Source of the DNA: Paracyclopina nana
Taxonomy: Eukaryota; Arthropoda; Copepoda; Cyclopoida; Cyclopettidae
Assembly (NCBI GenBank): GCA_019096065.1
Contig: JAGUCH010000007.1
Span: 5,912,501-5,976,500, forward strand
Direction: 5' to 3'
DNA: 64,000 nt
In this document: piece by piece, positions 10,569-19,769 of the stretch
Numbering within the stretch: position 1 is the first letter of the stretch
How the letters are laid out: each line of letters opens with the position of its first letter
Made by a program: the position numbers and the translations under genes
Notes under the pieces: model-generated
What the model was told of the DNA's origin: nothing
Seen by the model: only the letters and a program-made list of their open reading frames with translations
Databases searched by the model: none

Positions 10569-11235
10569 CTTGGTTGTTTAGAAGCATCAAGCTTACTGCT
10601 ACCGAAAACTTACAAATGATAAATCAGCACTCAGCCGGTCAGCTTGATGCGTGCTAATTGACTATTGAGTCATCGCGCGCACGGCGCAGTCTTCAAAAAG
10701 GCCTGCCAGATAATTTTCTCATAGTCCGCCAACATTTCCACAAAACAGCCCAATTTGAAAAAGTTCACATGAGCTAGGAAAAACTCTTCGAATAATATCC
10801 CTTTTTTGTTTTTGCATTAATCTATTTTCAGTTGAAGAGCTCCTAGGGACAAACATTTTTCTCTTTATCTGATAAGTAGGAAAAATCATGTTATTTTCAA
10901 AAGTAGTGCTTGAAATATAAGAAATCCTATTACTTAAGCATCTTCTTTGTCTATTTTTGCTGTTAGAGTAATTTCCTTGACAATCCAAGACAATCCTCCT
11001 AGTACATAGGATTTCATAACCTTCATCATTTTGAAAGTTTCTCTCATGTCTCTCTCCTAGTTCAAGATAGAGAAAACAGGCTGAGAGAAACACTTGCTTA
11101 ACTGTGCTCGTTGAGCCACAACTGCTCCTGAGTTGCATACAATTTACCAGAAGCCATATTCTCATTAAGGCCAAAAGACTTGATTTCTCAAAAAATTTGT
11201 AGCAACACTACTCAATTATATCAAACTTAGAGAAT
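10569..11235. other. Divergent intergenic region
   Basis: Lies between the starts of the unrecognised gene (-) and the seven-helix protein (+). A short CpG-rich stretch at 10670-10690 (catcgcgcgcacggcgcag) probably marks promoter sequence. A 151-codon open frame on the minus strand here (10719-11174) has no protein-like features and is not called. Confidence 0.45.
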
Positions 11236-12084
11236 ATGGACCTGAGAGGTGCAGTGTCAGTTATTTTTTCTTGCATTTTGATGCTTTCTTTACTGGTAGC
11301 TTTGGTCTTGTTCATCATCATTTGGAGCTACTTGGAAAGAAAACCTTTAGGAATGCAAACCCCTTTTGACTCTATGATTAAGGACCTATTAGTGATCTCT
11401 TACCTTGCTACATTAATAGCAACCATAAACAACCTTAAATGGGGTCCCTTCACTGCTTGCCCTCCATTAGCTGAAGTTGTCATCTATCTTCAAATCATGT
11501 CAGGAGTGGCATTTTACCTGCAGATACAATTCACTGTCTGTACAAGGTATCTGTACATTTTTCACCTGAGATGGATCCAAAATGTGAAAGATGGATCAAT
11601 GATAGCTGCTGCAAGACTCACCAATCTGTGCATTGCATGTGGGGCTACTCTTTATGAAGGCATGAAGACAAATATTTCAAAAGGACAAGCTTACACTTAC
11701 TTGACAGGAGTGCCAAATGAAGGCACTGCTGAAGACATGCCAAATTCTGCTGTGAAGCTCATGATAGTTCTCAGTGTTATTCTAGTGATTGGCATGCTGA
11801 TCAGAATTGAGCTTCTAATGACTCGAAGTCCATGCTGCAATGAGTTTGCTGGCTACACCATAAGAACCTTGTGGATTTTGACCATGGTATTTCTTTTTTG
11901 TGGGCTTGTCACAATTGCTTGGCTTAGCAGAAACACCTTTGATCCTGAGGGGATGCCAATCATCATGTTTCATGCCATCATGACAGTATTTATGGTAAAT
12001 GTGTTGCCTGCAATGATGATAGCAAAAAGTGAGGCCCTCTCCACATTTGCAAAAAATAATTATTTCATTACTGTAAAAGTTTAA
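11236..12084 (+). CDS. Orphan seven-transmembrane protein, intronless
   Basis: One uninterrupted frame of 282 residues with seven hydrophobic segments: about 9-33, 49-68, 76-108, 125-144, 175-199, 211-236 and 240-262. A TRYLYIFH stretch at the end of helix 3 sits where DRY lies in rhodopsin-like receptors, suggesting a divergent GPCR-like protein, but canonical helix 6 and 7 motifs (CWxP, NPxxY) are absent; helix 7 ends MVNVLPAMMIAKSEAL. The N-terminus is short with no signal peptide. One plausible N-glycosylation site (NISK) lies between helices 4 and 5. Being intronless among intron-rich neighbours suggests a retroposed or chemoreceptor-like lineage-specific gene. Family not recognised. Confidence 0.68.
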   Translation: MDLRGAVSVIFSCILMLSLLVALVLFIIIWSYLERKPLGMQTPFDSMIKDLLVISYLATLIATINNLKWGPFTACPPLAEVVIYLQIMSGVAFYLQIQFTVCTRYLYIFHLRWIQNVKDGSMIAAARLTNLCIACGATLYEGMKTNISKGQAYTYLTGVPNEGTAEDMPNSAVKLMIVLSVILVIGMLIRIELLMTRSPCCNEFAGYTIRTLWILTMVFLFCGLVTIAWLSRNTFDPEGMPIIMFHAIMTVFMVNVLPAMMIAKSEALSTFAKNNYFITVKV

Positions 12085-13365
12085 ATTTTCTTAAAGTATT
12101 TGATGGATATCAAAAATAACACTGTACATAATGACATGCTAATGACCAATGCTAAAAACTGAATATTGAATGATTCTGAATGTTTCCATATATTTCCATA
12201 TAAATACTATTACATGCTGACTATTAGGAGTGGTTGATCTCAAAAAGAGCACTTTTATGCATGCTTTACTAAAAAGAACTTTTCAATTGCATGCAGCTTT
12301 TTTTCACTTTGATTTCCAAAATATTCCAATACCTTAAGATACGATACATAGCTTTCATTTTAATTAAGCTAATTTCGACTTTCAGCGGATGTAAAGTCAT
12401 GGATATAAAAAAGCTGAAAATTTCCAGCACAGCAAAGCAGGAAATTTGTGAGCAAAAAAATTACTAAAATCCATTGCAAATTGTATACTTGGCTGCGTTA
12501 CTCACAAAGTCTTGCTGGAGGTCCTAACCCAAACTTTTTCCAAAACCCTAAAAATATTTTTTACGGACAACTTGTGTTCTTAGGTTCATGATGAAGCTTT
12601 TTTTACTTCATAATCAAGTCTGTAAAATGCACCAAAATTGAGATATTTGCTATCAAACTTATTATGCAAAATTAATCAAATTGGTGGTAATCAACTTTTA
12701 GCATGGCTATACATCCCTTTCTGTTCATCATTGGGATTTTACTATGAAATAACAAATCTTTTGCTTCCCAATTTTAGTGGAGGTCATGGAAGCTAATTAG
12801 CCCTATGAAATGAACCGTTTTTCTGCTAAACGTTTTTGAAAATTATGTTATTGGATTTCTATTTTACTACCAAATTAAGTATAGATCATCTTGTACCAAA
12901 TGAGCTCTAGGGAATCACGCTTTCAGACAATATGCCATTCATGGGTGTTGCAAACAGTTTGGGTTAGGTCGTTTGCCAAGTCAATGGTGAACTAATATTA
13001 AAAGGAGGAAAAAGTGTAGAGATTATCTCGACAAATATTCACTGCCACAAAATACCATGCTCCTCAGCGTTTACTGAGTGTATGTCTACACTTGCTTTTA
13101 AAGGAAGAAGCTGAGTAAGTTAAACTAAGTTCACAACAAGACTCAGCAATTGCAAATGAGCGCGGGCTACTCAACATATAACAGTAAACTCTCAACAGTG
13201 CAAATTGTTTATGGTTCTTTTTAACTTGCGCGCACGCGTTTGCCCAGCTTTACCCCTAAGCAAGCAGGCAATCCCCGGCGCGCGTATAGCAACTGTTGAC
13301 TGTTGTTATTCTTTCAATCTTTTGTTTTTGCCGGGAAAAGAGCTCCTCAAATTGAAGCCAAAATC
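12085..13365. other. Intergenic region with one candidate inverted-repeat element and the TK promoter
   Basis: No coding sequence recognised. A possible element with 27-bp inverted ends lies at 12523-12968. The last 200 bp before the TK start are CpG-rich (ttgcgcgcacgcg near 13226, ccccggcgcgcg near 13273), consistent with an S-phase-type promoter carrying E2F-like GCGC cores. Confidence 0.45.
12523..12968. mobile_element. Candidate inverted-repeat element
   Basis: The left end CCTAACCCAAACTTTTTCCA and the inverse of the right end, CCTAACCCAAACTGTTTGCA, match over about 27 bp with few differences, 446 bp apart. No clear target duplication was found, so it is only a candidate. Confidence 0.4.
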
Positions 13366-14103
13366 ATGAACAACTTTCCTCGCTCTCGCAAGCTTTCAAC
13401 CAAATCCAGGATGGGTCAAATTCAGGTGATCCTAATGAAAATTCCTATTTAGCAAAAATTTGAATTTTCAAAGTCACAGGTCATCATTGGTCCCATGTTT
13501 TCTGGCAAGTCCACCGAGTTGATTCGGAGGCTGAAACGCTACCAAATTGCACGGTACAATTGCCTGATCGTCAAGTATGCCAGGGATGTGAGGTACAACG
13601 AGGAATCCATTGCCACTCATGACCTCCAAACCTTGAAGGCTGTCAGTGCAACCAACTGCAAAGACATCAAATTCAACCATGAAGACTATGATGTCATTGG
13701 CATCGATGAAGGCCAATTTTTCCCTGACATTGTTGACTTTTGCGAGGAGATGGCCAACCGAGGATTGACAGTCATTGTGGCAGCCTTGGATGGGACCTTT
13801 CAGCGCAAAGGCTTCCCCTCTGTGCTTGAACTTGTCCCACTGGCTGAACAAGTGGACAAGCTCAAGGCCGTGTGCATGTCTTGCTTTGGCGAAGGCTCCT
13901 ACACCAAAAGGCTGTCAGCTGACCAAGAAGTTGAGGTCATTGGAGGGGCTGACAAGTACATGGCAGTCTGTAGGAAATGCTACTTTTCCCAAGTGGCCTT
14001 TCCTGCCAGCCCCAGAATCGCCTTCAAGGCCCTTGACAATGCCAACAACGTTGTTAACTCCGAGCAGATTGAGATTGCTGCTCACAAACGAGCCCTTTTT
14101 TAG
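13366..14103 (+). CDS. TK1: Thymidine kinase (TK1 type)
   Basis: Cytosolic thymidine kinase phosphorylating thymidine in pyrimidine salvage, usually S-phase linked. Two exons: 13366-13425 and 13480-14103, phase 0, 227 residues (human TK1 234). The P-loop is [20 protein letters not shown] is the Mg/catalytic segment with the Glu base; the zinc ribbon is CMSC with a later CRKC. The LID region GSYTKR is present. The intron sits just before VIIGPMF. The promoter is CpG-rich with E2F-like sequence. The C-terminus is slightly shorter than in vertebrates; I see no obvious KEN box. The gene is convergent with SAMM50 and its partial duplicates, the stop lying only tens of bases from the first duplicate. 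Confidence 0.97.
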
Positions 14104-14119
14104 CAAGGGTGAAACGCAT

Positions 14120-14362
14120 TTAGTGTATAGCAACTAGCGTTTAATTTCGAATGACTAAACCAAATCGTGTCTCTAAGCATGCTTGTCCCCCCTTCAAGTC
14201 CTTTAAGGCACACCATAATCAAGCTCGATGAGAGCTACGTCCCCTGGTTTCATGGCCGATCCGAGGCCATATGCATGTCTGAAGTTTAGCACTGTCCAAA
14301 ATTGTTGAATTAGACGTTGGACATCAAGCATTGACGAACAGAATGGTCGAAAGAGCATGCCA
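14120..14362 (-). pseudogene. Degenerate second partial copy of the SAMM50 last exon
   Basis: Matches the SAMM50 terminal exon and 3' flank with many substitutions and small deletions (shared: ggtttcatggc, gatccgaggccatatg, gtctgaagttt). The frame is broken. It precedes a perfect 28-bp tandem repeat. Confidence 0.8.
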
Positions 14363-14418
14363 TCCTTTCATTAAAATACTCTTAAAGAAATCCTTTCATT
14401 AAAATACTCTTAAAGAAA
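14363..14418. repeat. Perfect 28-bp direct tandem repeat, two units
   Basis: The unit tcctttcattaaaatactct plus taaagaaa occurs at 14363-14390 and again at 14391-14418 with no change. The same sequence flanks the other SAMM50 3'-end copies, so it marks a duplication boundary. Confidence 0.9.
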
Positions 14419-14697
14419 TAGAGCGTAATATAGTAACTAGAGCTTTTAATTCCTGTCGACTAAATTCACAAAAAGTCCACACCGACACCAAATTGAATCC
14501 CAGGAGCGTGCTTGTCTCCTCTTTGAGTCCTGATAGGCACACAGTAATTGAGCTCAATTCGAGCTATGCCCCCTAGTTTCATGGCTAATCCGAGGCCATA
14601 TGTAAGTCTGAAGTTTTGCACAGCACTGTCGAAATTGTTAAATTTGAAGTTGGACACCAAGTTACAAAGCATTGACAAACAGAATGGTCAAACGAGC
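14389..14697 (-). pseudogene. Recent partial copy of the SAMM50 last exon
   Basis: Nearly identical to the end of SAMM50: the open frame 14678-14466 repeats the barrel terminus, including GLAMKLGGIARIELNYC and the same final GVGVDFL and stop, with a few changes upstream (SNFKFNNFDS against SDFQFNNLDS). The 3' flank is duplicated too. The rest of the gene is missing, so it cannot make a working protein by itself. It could act as an alternative 3' terminal exon if spliced. Confidence 0.88.
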
Positions 14698-14780
14698 ATG
14701 CCGTCCTTTCATTAAAATACTCTAAAAGAAATAGAGCGTAATATAGTAACTATAGAGCTTTTAATTCCTGTTGACTAAAT

Positions 14781-16319
14781 TCACAAAAAGTCCACACCGA
14801 CACCAAATTGAATCCCAGGAGCGTGCTTGTCGCCTCTTTGAGTTCTGATAGGCACACAGTAATTGAGTTCAATTCGAGCTATGCCCCCTAGTTTCATGGC
14901 TAATCCGAGGCCATATGTAAGTCTGAAGTTTTGCACAGCACTGTCCAAATTGTTGAATTGGAAGTCGGACATCAAGTTGCCAGCGTTGACAAATGAATGG
15001 GTGCGGAAAAGGTCGAAAAAGCCTGCAGCCTTGCTCAGCCCGAAGTACGGCAGGGGCGTGTAGACATGGAGGCCAGAAGACCAATACGTCAGCCCACCCA
15101 GCGAGCAATTTTCACTCGAAGGACCAAGGCCTCTCATTTCAAAGCCTCGAACATTGAGGGGACCACCGAGAAAAAATCTGTCTGGCAAAGTCATCGTTTT
15201 GCTCGAGTCTCCAGTTGCTGTTCGTCTTATGTGTCCAGCATGAAACGAGCCCTGAAAGAAAGCCAAATTTTCTCTTTCGGAATCATAATGAATAGGATTT
15301 TTTTACCTGAAATATCACATTGGGAAAAATCGGCAATGGTACATTGATTTGAGTCTCCACTTCGTTCTTGAAGAAGCCAATGTCACCTCCCAGACCAGCA
15401 TATTCTTGGACAAGTTTGAACAGAGTTCCTTCGGAGGGGAAGACCGGATTGTCCCTCCGATCCACGCTTAATATGTGCCTTATGGACGACTTGAGAGAAT
15501 GGCCACATTGCTCTCTAACCGCAAAAGCACTCGTTTGATCCAGACAAGTTAAATGCCTCCACGAGGCCTCATACTGCAAATTATGGGCCACTTGGGGGCC
15601 CGAAAAAAAGGCCAAATCCAGAAGCAAGCCCCTGTTCAATTCCTTATACCTGGACCACGGAAATTCGCCCATTTGCTGAAACCCTGCAAATTAAAAAAAT
15701 CAGAAGTTGCGGAGATGACATGGGGGTCATCATTACCTGTGCAGGATATGGTTGGTGCTGATCCATGGGCAGTTTTGAAGTCGTGCAGGGGCTTGATGAA
15801 GCTCACGTTGAATTGGCTCGACTTTTTTGTGCCATGAGAGTAATCCACTTGAAATCTCTCTCCCTGTCCAAGCACATTGGGAGACTTCAAGCCCAACATC
15901 AGTGAGCCTTCTTGGTTGCCCATCATGGTATTGATCGAGCCCGACAGCCTCTTCAGCTCGTTCACCTTGAAGGTGATTTCGTAATCAGATTTGCCTCCAG
16001 CTGAAGAGGTATCAATCAAAGCTGGCTCCACTGAGGAGAAGCATCCCAACCCTTTAAATCAAGAGTACATTTTTAGCAAAAACCAATCTTAGAATGATAA
16101 GTGCACTTTCTTGCCTAGAAGCCGATTTTGCACTTCGACAGTCTCGAGGGCCAGGTCCTCAAAGTTGGTCACTCGGAAGATGGAGGACAAGTTCTTCATG
16201 ACCAAGGACTCATTTGTCCTTCCAATGCCATCCACGTGAACTTGGACAACCCTGGCTGACAGGTGTTTCAGACTCACTGAGGCCTTACCCTCGACATTGG
16301 ATGATTCTTCTCTACTCAT
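14781..16319 (-). CDS. SAMM50: SAM50 / SAMM50 mitochondrial outer-membrane assembly barrel
   Basis: Core beta-barrel of the mitochondrial sorting and assembly machinery (Omp85 superfamily), inserting barrel proteins into the outer membrane. Four exons: 16319-16115, 16051-15737, 15683-15307, 15251-14781; 455 residues (human 469). A POTRA-like domain (VVQVHVDGIGRTNESLV) precedes a 16-strand barrel; LPDRFFLGGP..VRGF carries the Omp85 VRGF loop motif and GVGVDFL is the terminal strand signal. The first intron uses a GC donor (G|GCAAGA), needed to give RLLGLGCFSS in frame. The ATG at 16319 (MSREESSNVE) is the first in frame. The last exon has been partly copied twice downstream. Confidence 0.97.
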
Positions 16320-16566
16320 CTTGGCCTTTTCCAAATTACCAAATAGAATATTAAGTTACCACAACTCTAGCGGCCATTGTTGTTGTTTATTTTGATTTCG
16401 CGGAATTTATGTCAACTCGCGCGCAACCTTTCCACTCATAAAGTAAATCAGGATTCCTAGCATCAATCTTGAAAACTTGGGTTAATTCTTATTGAAAGGC
16501 CAAATAATTTTTCTAAAGTGATAATAAGTTTTCAGAAAAAAACCATACTTCAGAGCATTTATTATT

Positions 16567-17156
16567 CTATAAGTCTGGCAAAGGCCAATAATCTTTTTCG
16601 GGCATCCCAATGGAACTTCGCACATGTTCTTGAGCAATTTGTGCAAACTTGTCGCGATCGTCTCGCCACATTTTGGCGGCGTCCACGTTTGCAGGACTGT
16701 TTATATTGGGCTCAGCAATCATGGACATCACTGACAAAAGGATCTTCTCCACAGACTGAACGGGAGACCACCTTTCAGAACTCTTTTCGTATCCGAGAGG
16801 ATCATCACCAGGTGGATGTAAGATGGATATGCACACTCTGCCATCGGGATAGATATTTGGATGGAAGATTTTGGTCGTGAATCGCATTGCCGGGGGATTC
16901 AATGGGTAATCTTGAGGGAAGACCAGCCGAGCCACGAAAACGCCGTCCTCAAAAACTGTTCCTTCAGGGCCTAAAAAGGTGTGCATGACCTAATGAAAAT
17001 TAGCTAAAAATCAGAGGAAAAGGTACCAGTGATTGCTGCTTCCCATTCGAAGTAGTTGTCTTCTTTGACTGGGCCTGCAATGATTCCATCTGGAGAGCTT
17101 TTGTTCAGCTGTTTGTACTCTGCTACCAACCGTCGAAGGGCAGATGTACCCATCAT
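16567..17156 (-). CDS. UBE2G2: Ubiquitin-conjugating enzyme E2 G2
   Basis: E2 enzyme of ER-associated degradation, the UBC7 orthologue, partner of RING ligases such as gp78 and HRD1. Two exons: 17156-17027 and 16970-16567, phase 1, 177 residues. The UBC fold motifs are complete: [16 protein letters not shown] with the catalytic Cys, then the acidic-loop insertion [11 protein letters not shown] typical of G-type E2s, and [14 protein letters not shown]. Two adjacent ATGs (17156, 17153) can start it. The C-terminus runs about ten residues beyond the human protein, ending YWPLPDL, which is unusual. It lies 250 bp downstream of SAMM50 on the same strand. Confidence 0.97.
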
Positions 17157-17906
17157 TGTCAGGCCGCACCCTTCAGCCAGAAAATATAGCTTGAAAGATG
17201 CCAGCAAAGCCGACCAAAGAAGAAACTTGATGCGGGATTTTGTTTTCGATTACGTGTTTACAATGACATTTCTTCAAGGTGCAATGTCAACCCCATGATT
17301 TTAAATACAATCATATCAAAAATTGAACTCTTTAATAATATTAAAAACTGAGCAAAACGTATTTATTAAAACTATATAGCGTATTTTAGAGTGTTTGAAT
17401 GATTTTAAAGTAATGGTCCTTTAAGTTGACTTCTGATGGGTGTTTTTCACAACTTTAAAATTCGGCCTTCTCACAAGCTCACTAGGAAAAATCATAAAAC
17501 AAAGCCAAACTTAACAAATCTTCCGTCAAATCAAAGCTCGTCAAAACAGTCAGTTTGACCCTATATATAACTGCCGATTTGAAGTCGCAGAAGGTTCAAT
17601 TGGATTTTTGGAATAAAATGGTGGAACTCAGTTGGCATTGAGGCTTTTTCCGTCAACTTTTCGACCATTTCAGTTGGTGACAACTCCCTCATGAAAAGGA
17701 AAAGTGTTTTCGATTCATTTTATCCGACTGAAATGGGATCGTCGAGTTAGATTGAGTGCATTTTATCACGTATTCCCAATATTTGTTGTATTTTCGGCTG
17801 TTGAACGACGTGATAAGGAAGCTTATCACCGATTGCACGAGGTGAGTTGGGAAATTAGAGTAAAAGCCGAAGGCTGTCAATTCTGAAAAGCGGCTGTAAT
17901 TCAATC
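17157..17906. other. Divergent intergenic region UBE2G2 / C14orf119-like
   Basis: AT-rich, 750 bp, no coding sequence recognised. It should contain both promoters. A cacgtatt..acgtgataag pair near 17768-17816 gives a short imperfect inverted repeat. Confidence 0.45.
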
Positions 17907-19039
17907 ATGGCCACTGTGAGTACCAATTTTCATGCAAATCGAGTCCAAAATTGGCATTTTAGTCCTTGCAATTCATCTTTCAGCCGATTTTCGATTTGCA
18001 TACCATGGAAATTGTTTTATTTGACTTTCCTGTCAAAAATGTCTCAGTAAGCATACGACTGATAATTCATGGACCAGATTAACTTTGTATGATAACAAGA
18101 TCGCATGTCAATGCTTATCATGGCAGAATTTCGCTGCAGAAGCTAACTTAAAAGTGTCTCAATGCGAATGCGGAATTGATAACTGTCTTTTGTGAAACCC
18201 TCCAATTTTCTCACTTGAGCATTGATTCGGAACATTTTTCATCGGATTCAGCAGCATTGCATTATTATTGATCTGGATTTTCCCAGGAGCTCAAGCAGTG
18301 GCCATTGTTTTTTTAAAGGTCCATGACGAGGCATTTCATTATGGCATAGTACCTGAAAAAAGTACAACTTGTCAAGAGGCTAGTTTTAACAAGGTGTCTA
18401 CTTTATCTTTTGCAGAAACTCCTCGAAGAAAAGAAGCCCTTCCATGGTCTAAAAGTACAGAAGATGACAGGCGGCAGCGAAACGACCCGAATGCTCGAAC
18501 GGCGAGTGTCCAACAACCGAGCAGATTTGAATGGTGACCAACAGATGAATTACTTCCTCTCCTGGTTCAACACTTGGTCAGACCTGCAAAAGACCGACTT
18601 CGTTCCCATCCTGGAGAAGAAGGTCAACTCTGACCCTGACCAGCAGCCAAACATGAACGGGCTCTCGCTCAAGCCGCAGAGGCCAATGTCACTCTTCCAA
18701 TGTCAGTTGAAGCTGTTCAAGGACTGGAGCGGATCCTGGAGCCCAGATCAAAAAGAATACTTGCTCATGCGCCTCAAGGATTTGGATGGCAACTTTTACG
18801 CCCAGTATGAGGAGTACGTGCAAAATGGCGGCGAGCACAAACCGAAAGACTACTTCGAGCCTGGCATTCCTCCGGAATTGGTGAAGGCTTCCCGCAAAGA
18901 CTCGGCCTCGACCTCTCCCGGCAGCTCACCCAATGTGTCAATCAATGATGAAAATGGCAAGAATGAGGAGTATCGTGATGACGATAATGAGGACTACGAG
19001 GATCGCGAACCGCTGTCAACTATTCACGAAGATGAATAG
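17907..19039 (+). CDS. C14orf119-like conserved protein
   Basis: Small conserved animal protein of unknown function. Proposed exons: 17907-17915 (only MAT, then gtgagt) and 18416-19039 after a ttttgcag acceptor; 210 residues. The core matches the family pattern: a first helix pair (MNYFLSWFNTWSDLQKTDF) and a second (FQCQLKLFKDWSGSWSPDQK) spaced as in human C14orf119. The C-terminus is an acidic Ser-rich tail (YRDDDNEDYEDREP) missing from the 140-residue human protein. The tiny first exon is inferred from phase and donor; translation could instead begin at MTGGSETTRM in exon 2. No membrane or signal segment. Confidence 0.75.
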
Positions 19040-19769
19040 TGTTACGTAACGAATTGAGACTAGTCTGAAGAAAGAATGCATTTTCGCACGTGGGTAACTC
19101 TTACTGCATTTTGACTCCTAGCTGCAGCTATTAATATCGTGCATGACTGCTCGCTTTTTTGCATCATGATAATTTTTGCCCAAAGACAACTACTACTACT
19201 CTTCATTCCCCTTTTTACTCATGTAATAATCGTACTCAACTTGGGGTTGTCATTTTTCATCTGCATTTCCAATTTTTTCAGTTCTATGGAAAATTGTCAG
19301 AAACTACTTCTGCTGCATTTCTACGCTCCTTTTAATAATAGTATCTCCCCAGATACATTCAAAAAGACAACTTGAAAATAATGCTATACATCATTGTCAC
19401 AATTTTGTAAAACGGATTCGACTGTGAATCCCAGCGCGGACCAAATAAATTAGTGAACGAAAATCCTGGAAATTGGAATTCCCTTCTTCTTTTGTGCGAT
19501 TTGGCCACCGAGGGTCGTTCAAAAAGGATCTACTTTCAAATAGGAAGCAAAAAAGAGCAACTATTGATTTCTTCTAAAAGCGTGAACTCTTTTGTTGAAA
19601 AACCTAAAAAAAAAGAATTAAAATGTAAAGGTTGATCCTATTGTCTGTAGAAGGTATTCACGCCCCCCTTTTGTGACCTGTCTATGGTCAAGCTGACCGG
19701 CGCGCCGGATTATAATTGTCCAGTAAAAGTTTGACGTCGTTGGCAGAAAATCACTCTCACTGAAAAGTC
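19040..19769. other. 3' UTR and intergenic region
   Basis: Probably holds the 3' UTR of the C14orf119-like gene; AAATAAA occurs at about 19442. A perfect 12-bp palindrome CCGGCGCGCCGG lies at 19697-19708, some 60 bp before the next start codon, probably in the promoter. No gene recognised. Confidence 0.5.

Noticed and set aside
10719-11174. 151-codon open frame on the minus strand between two genes
   Set aside because: Composition is unlike a protein (scattered Cys, Arg, Ser with no domain), it overlaps the expected promoter region and has no splice partners.
19139-19375. 78-codon hydrophobic plus-strand frame
   Set aside because: Lies in the probable 3' UTR of the C14orf119-like gene, low-complexity Phe/Leu/Ile composition from AT-rich DNA.
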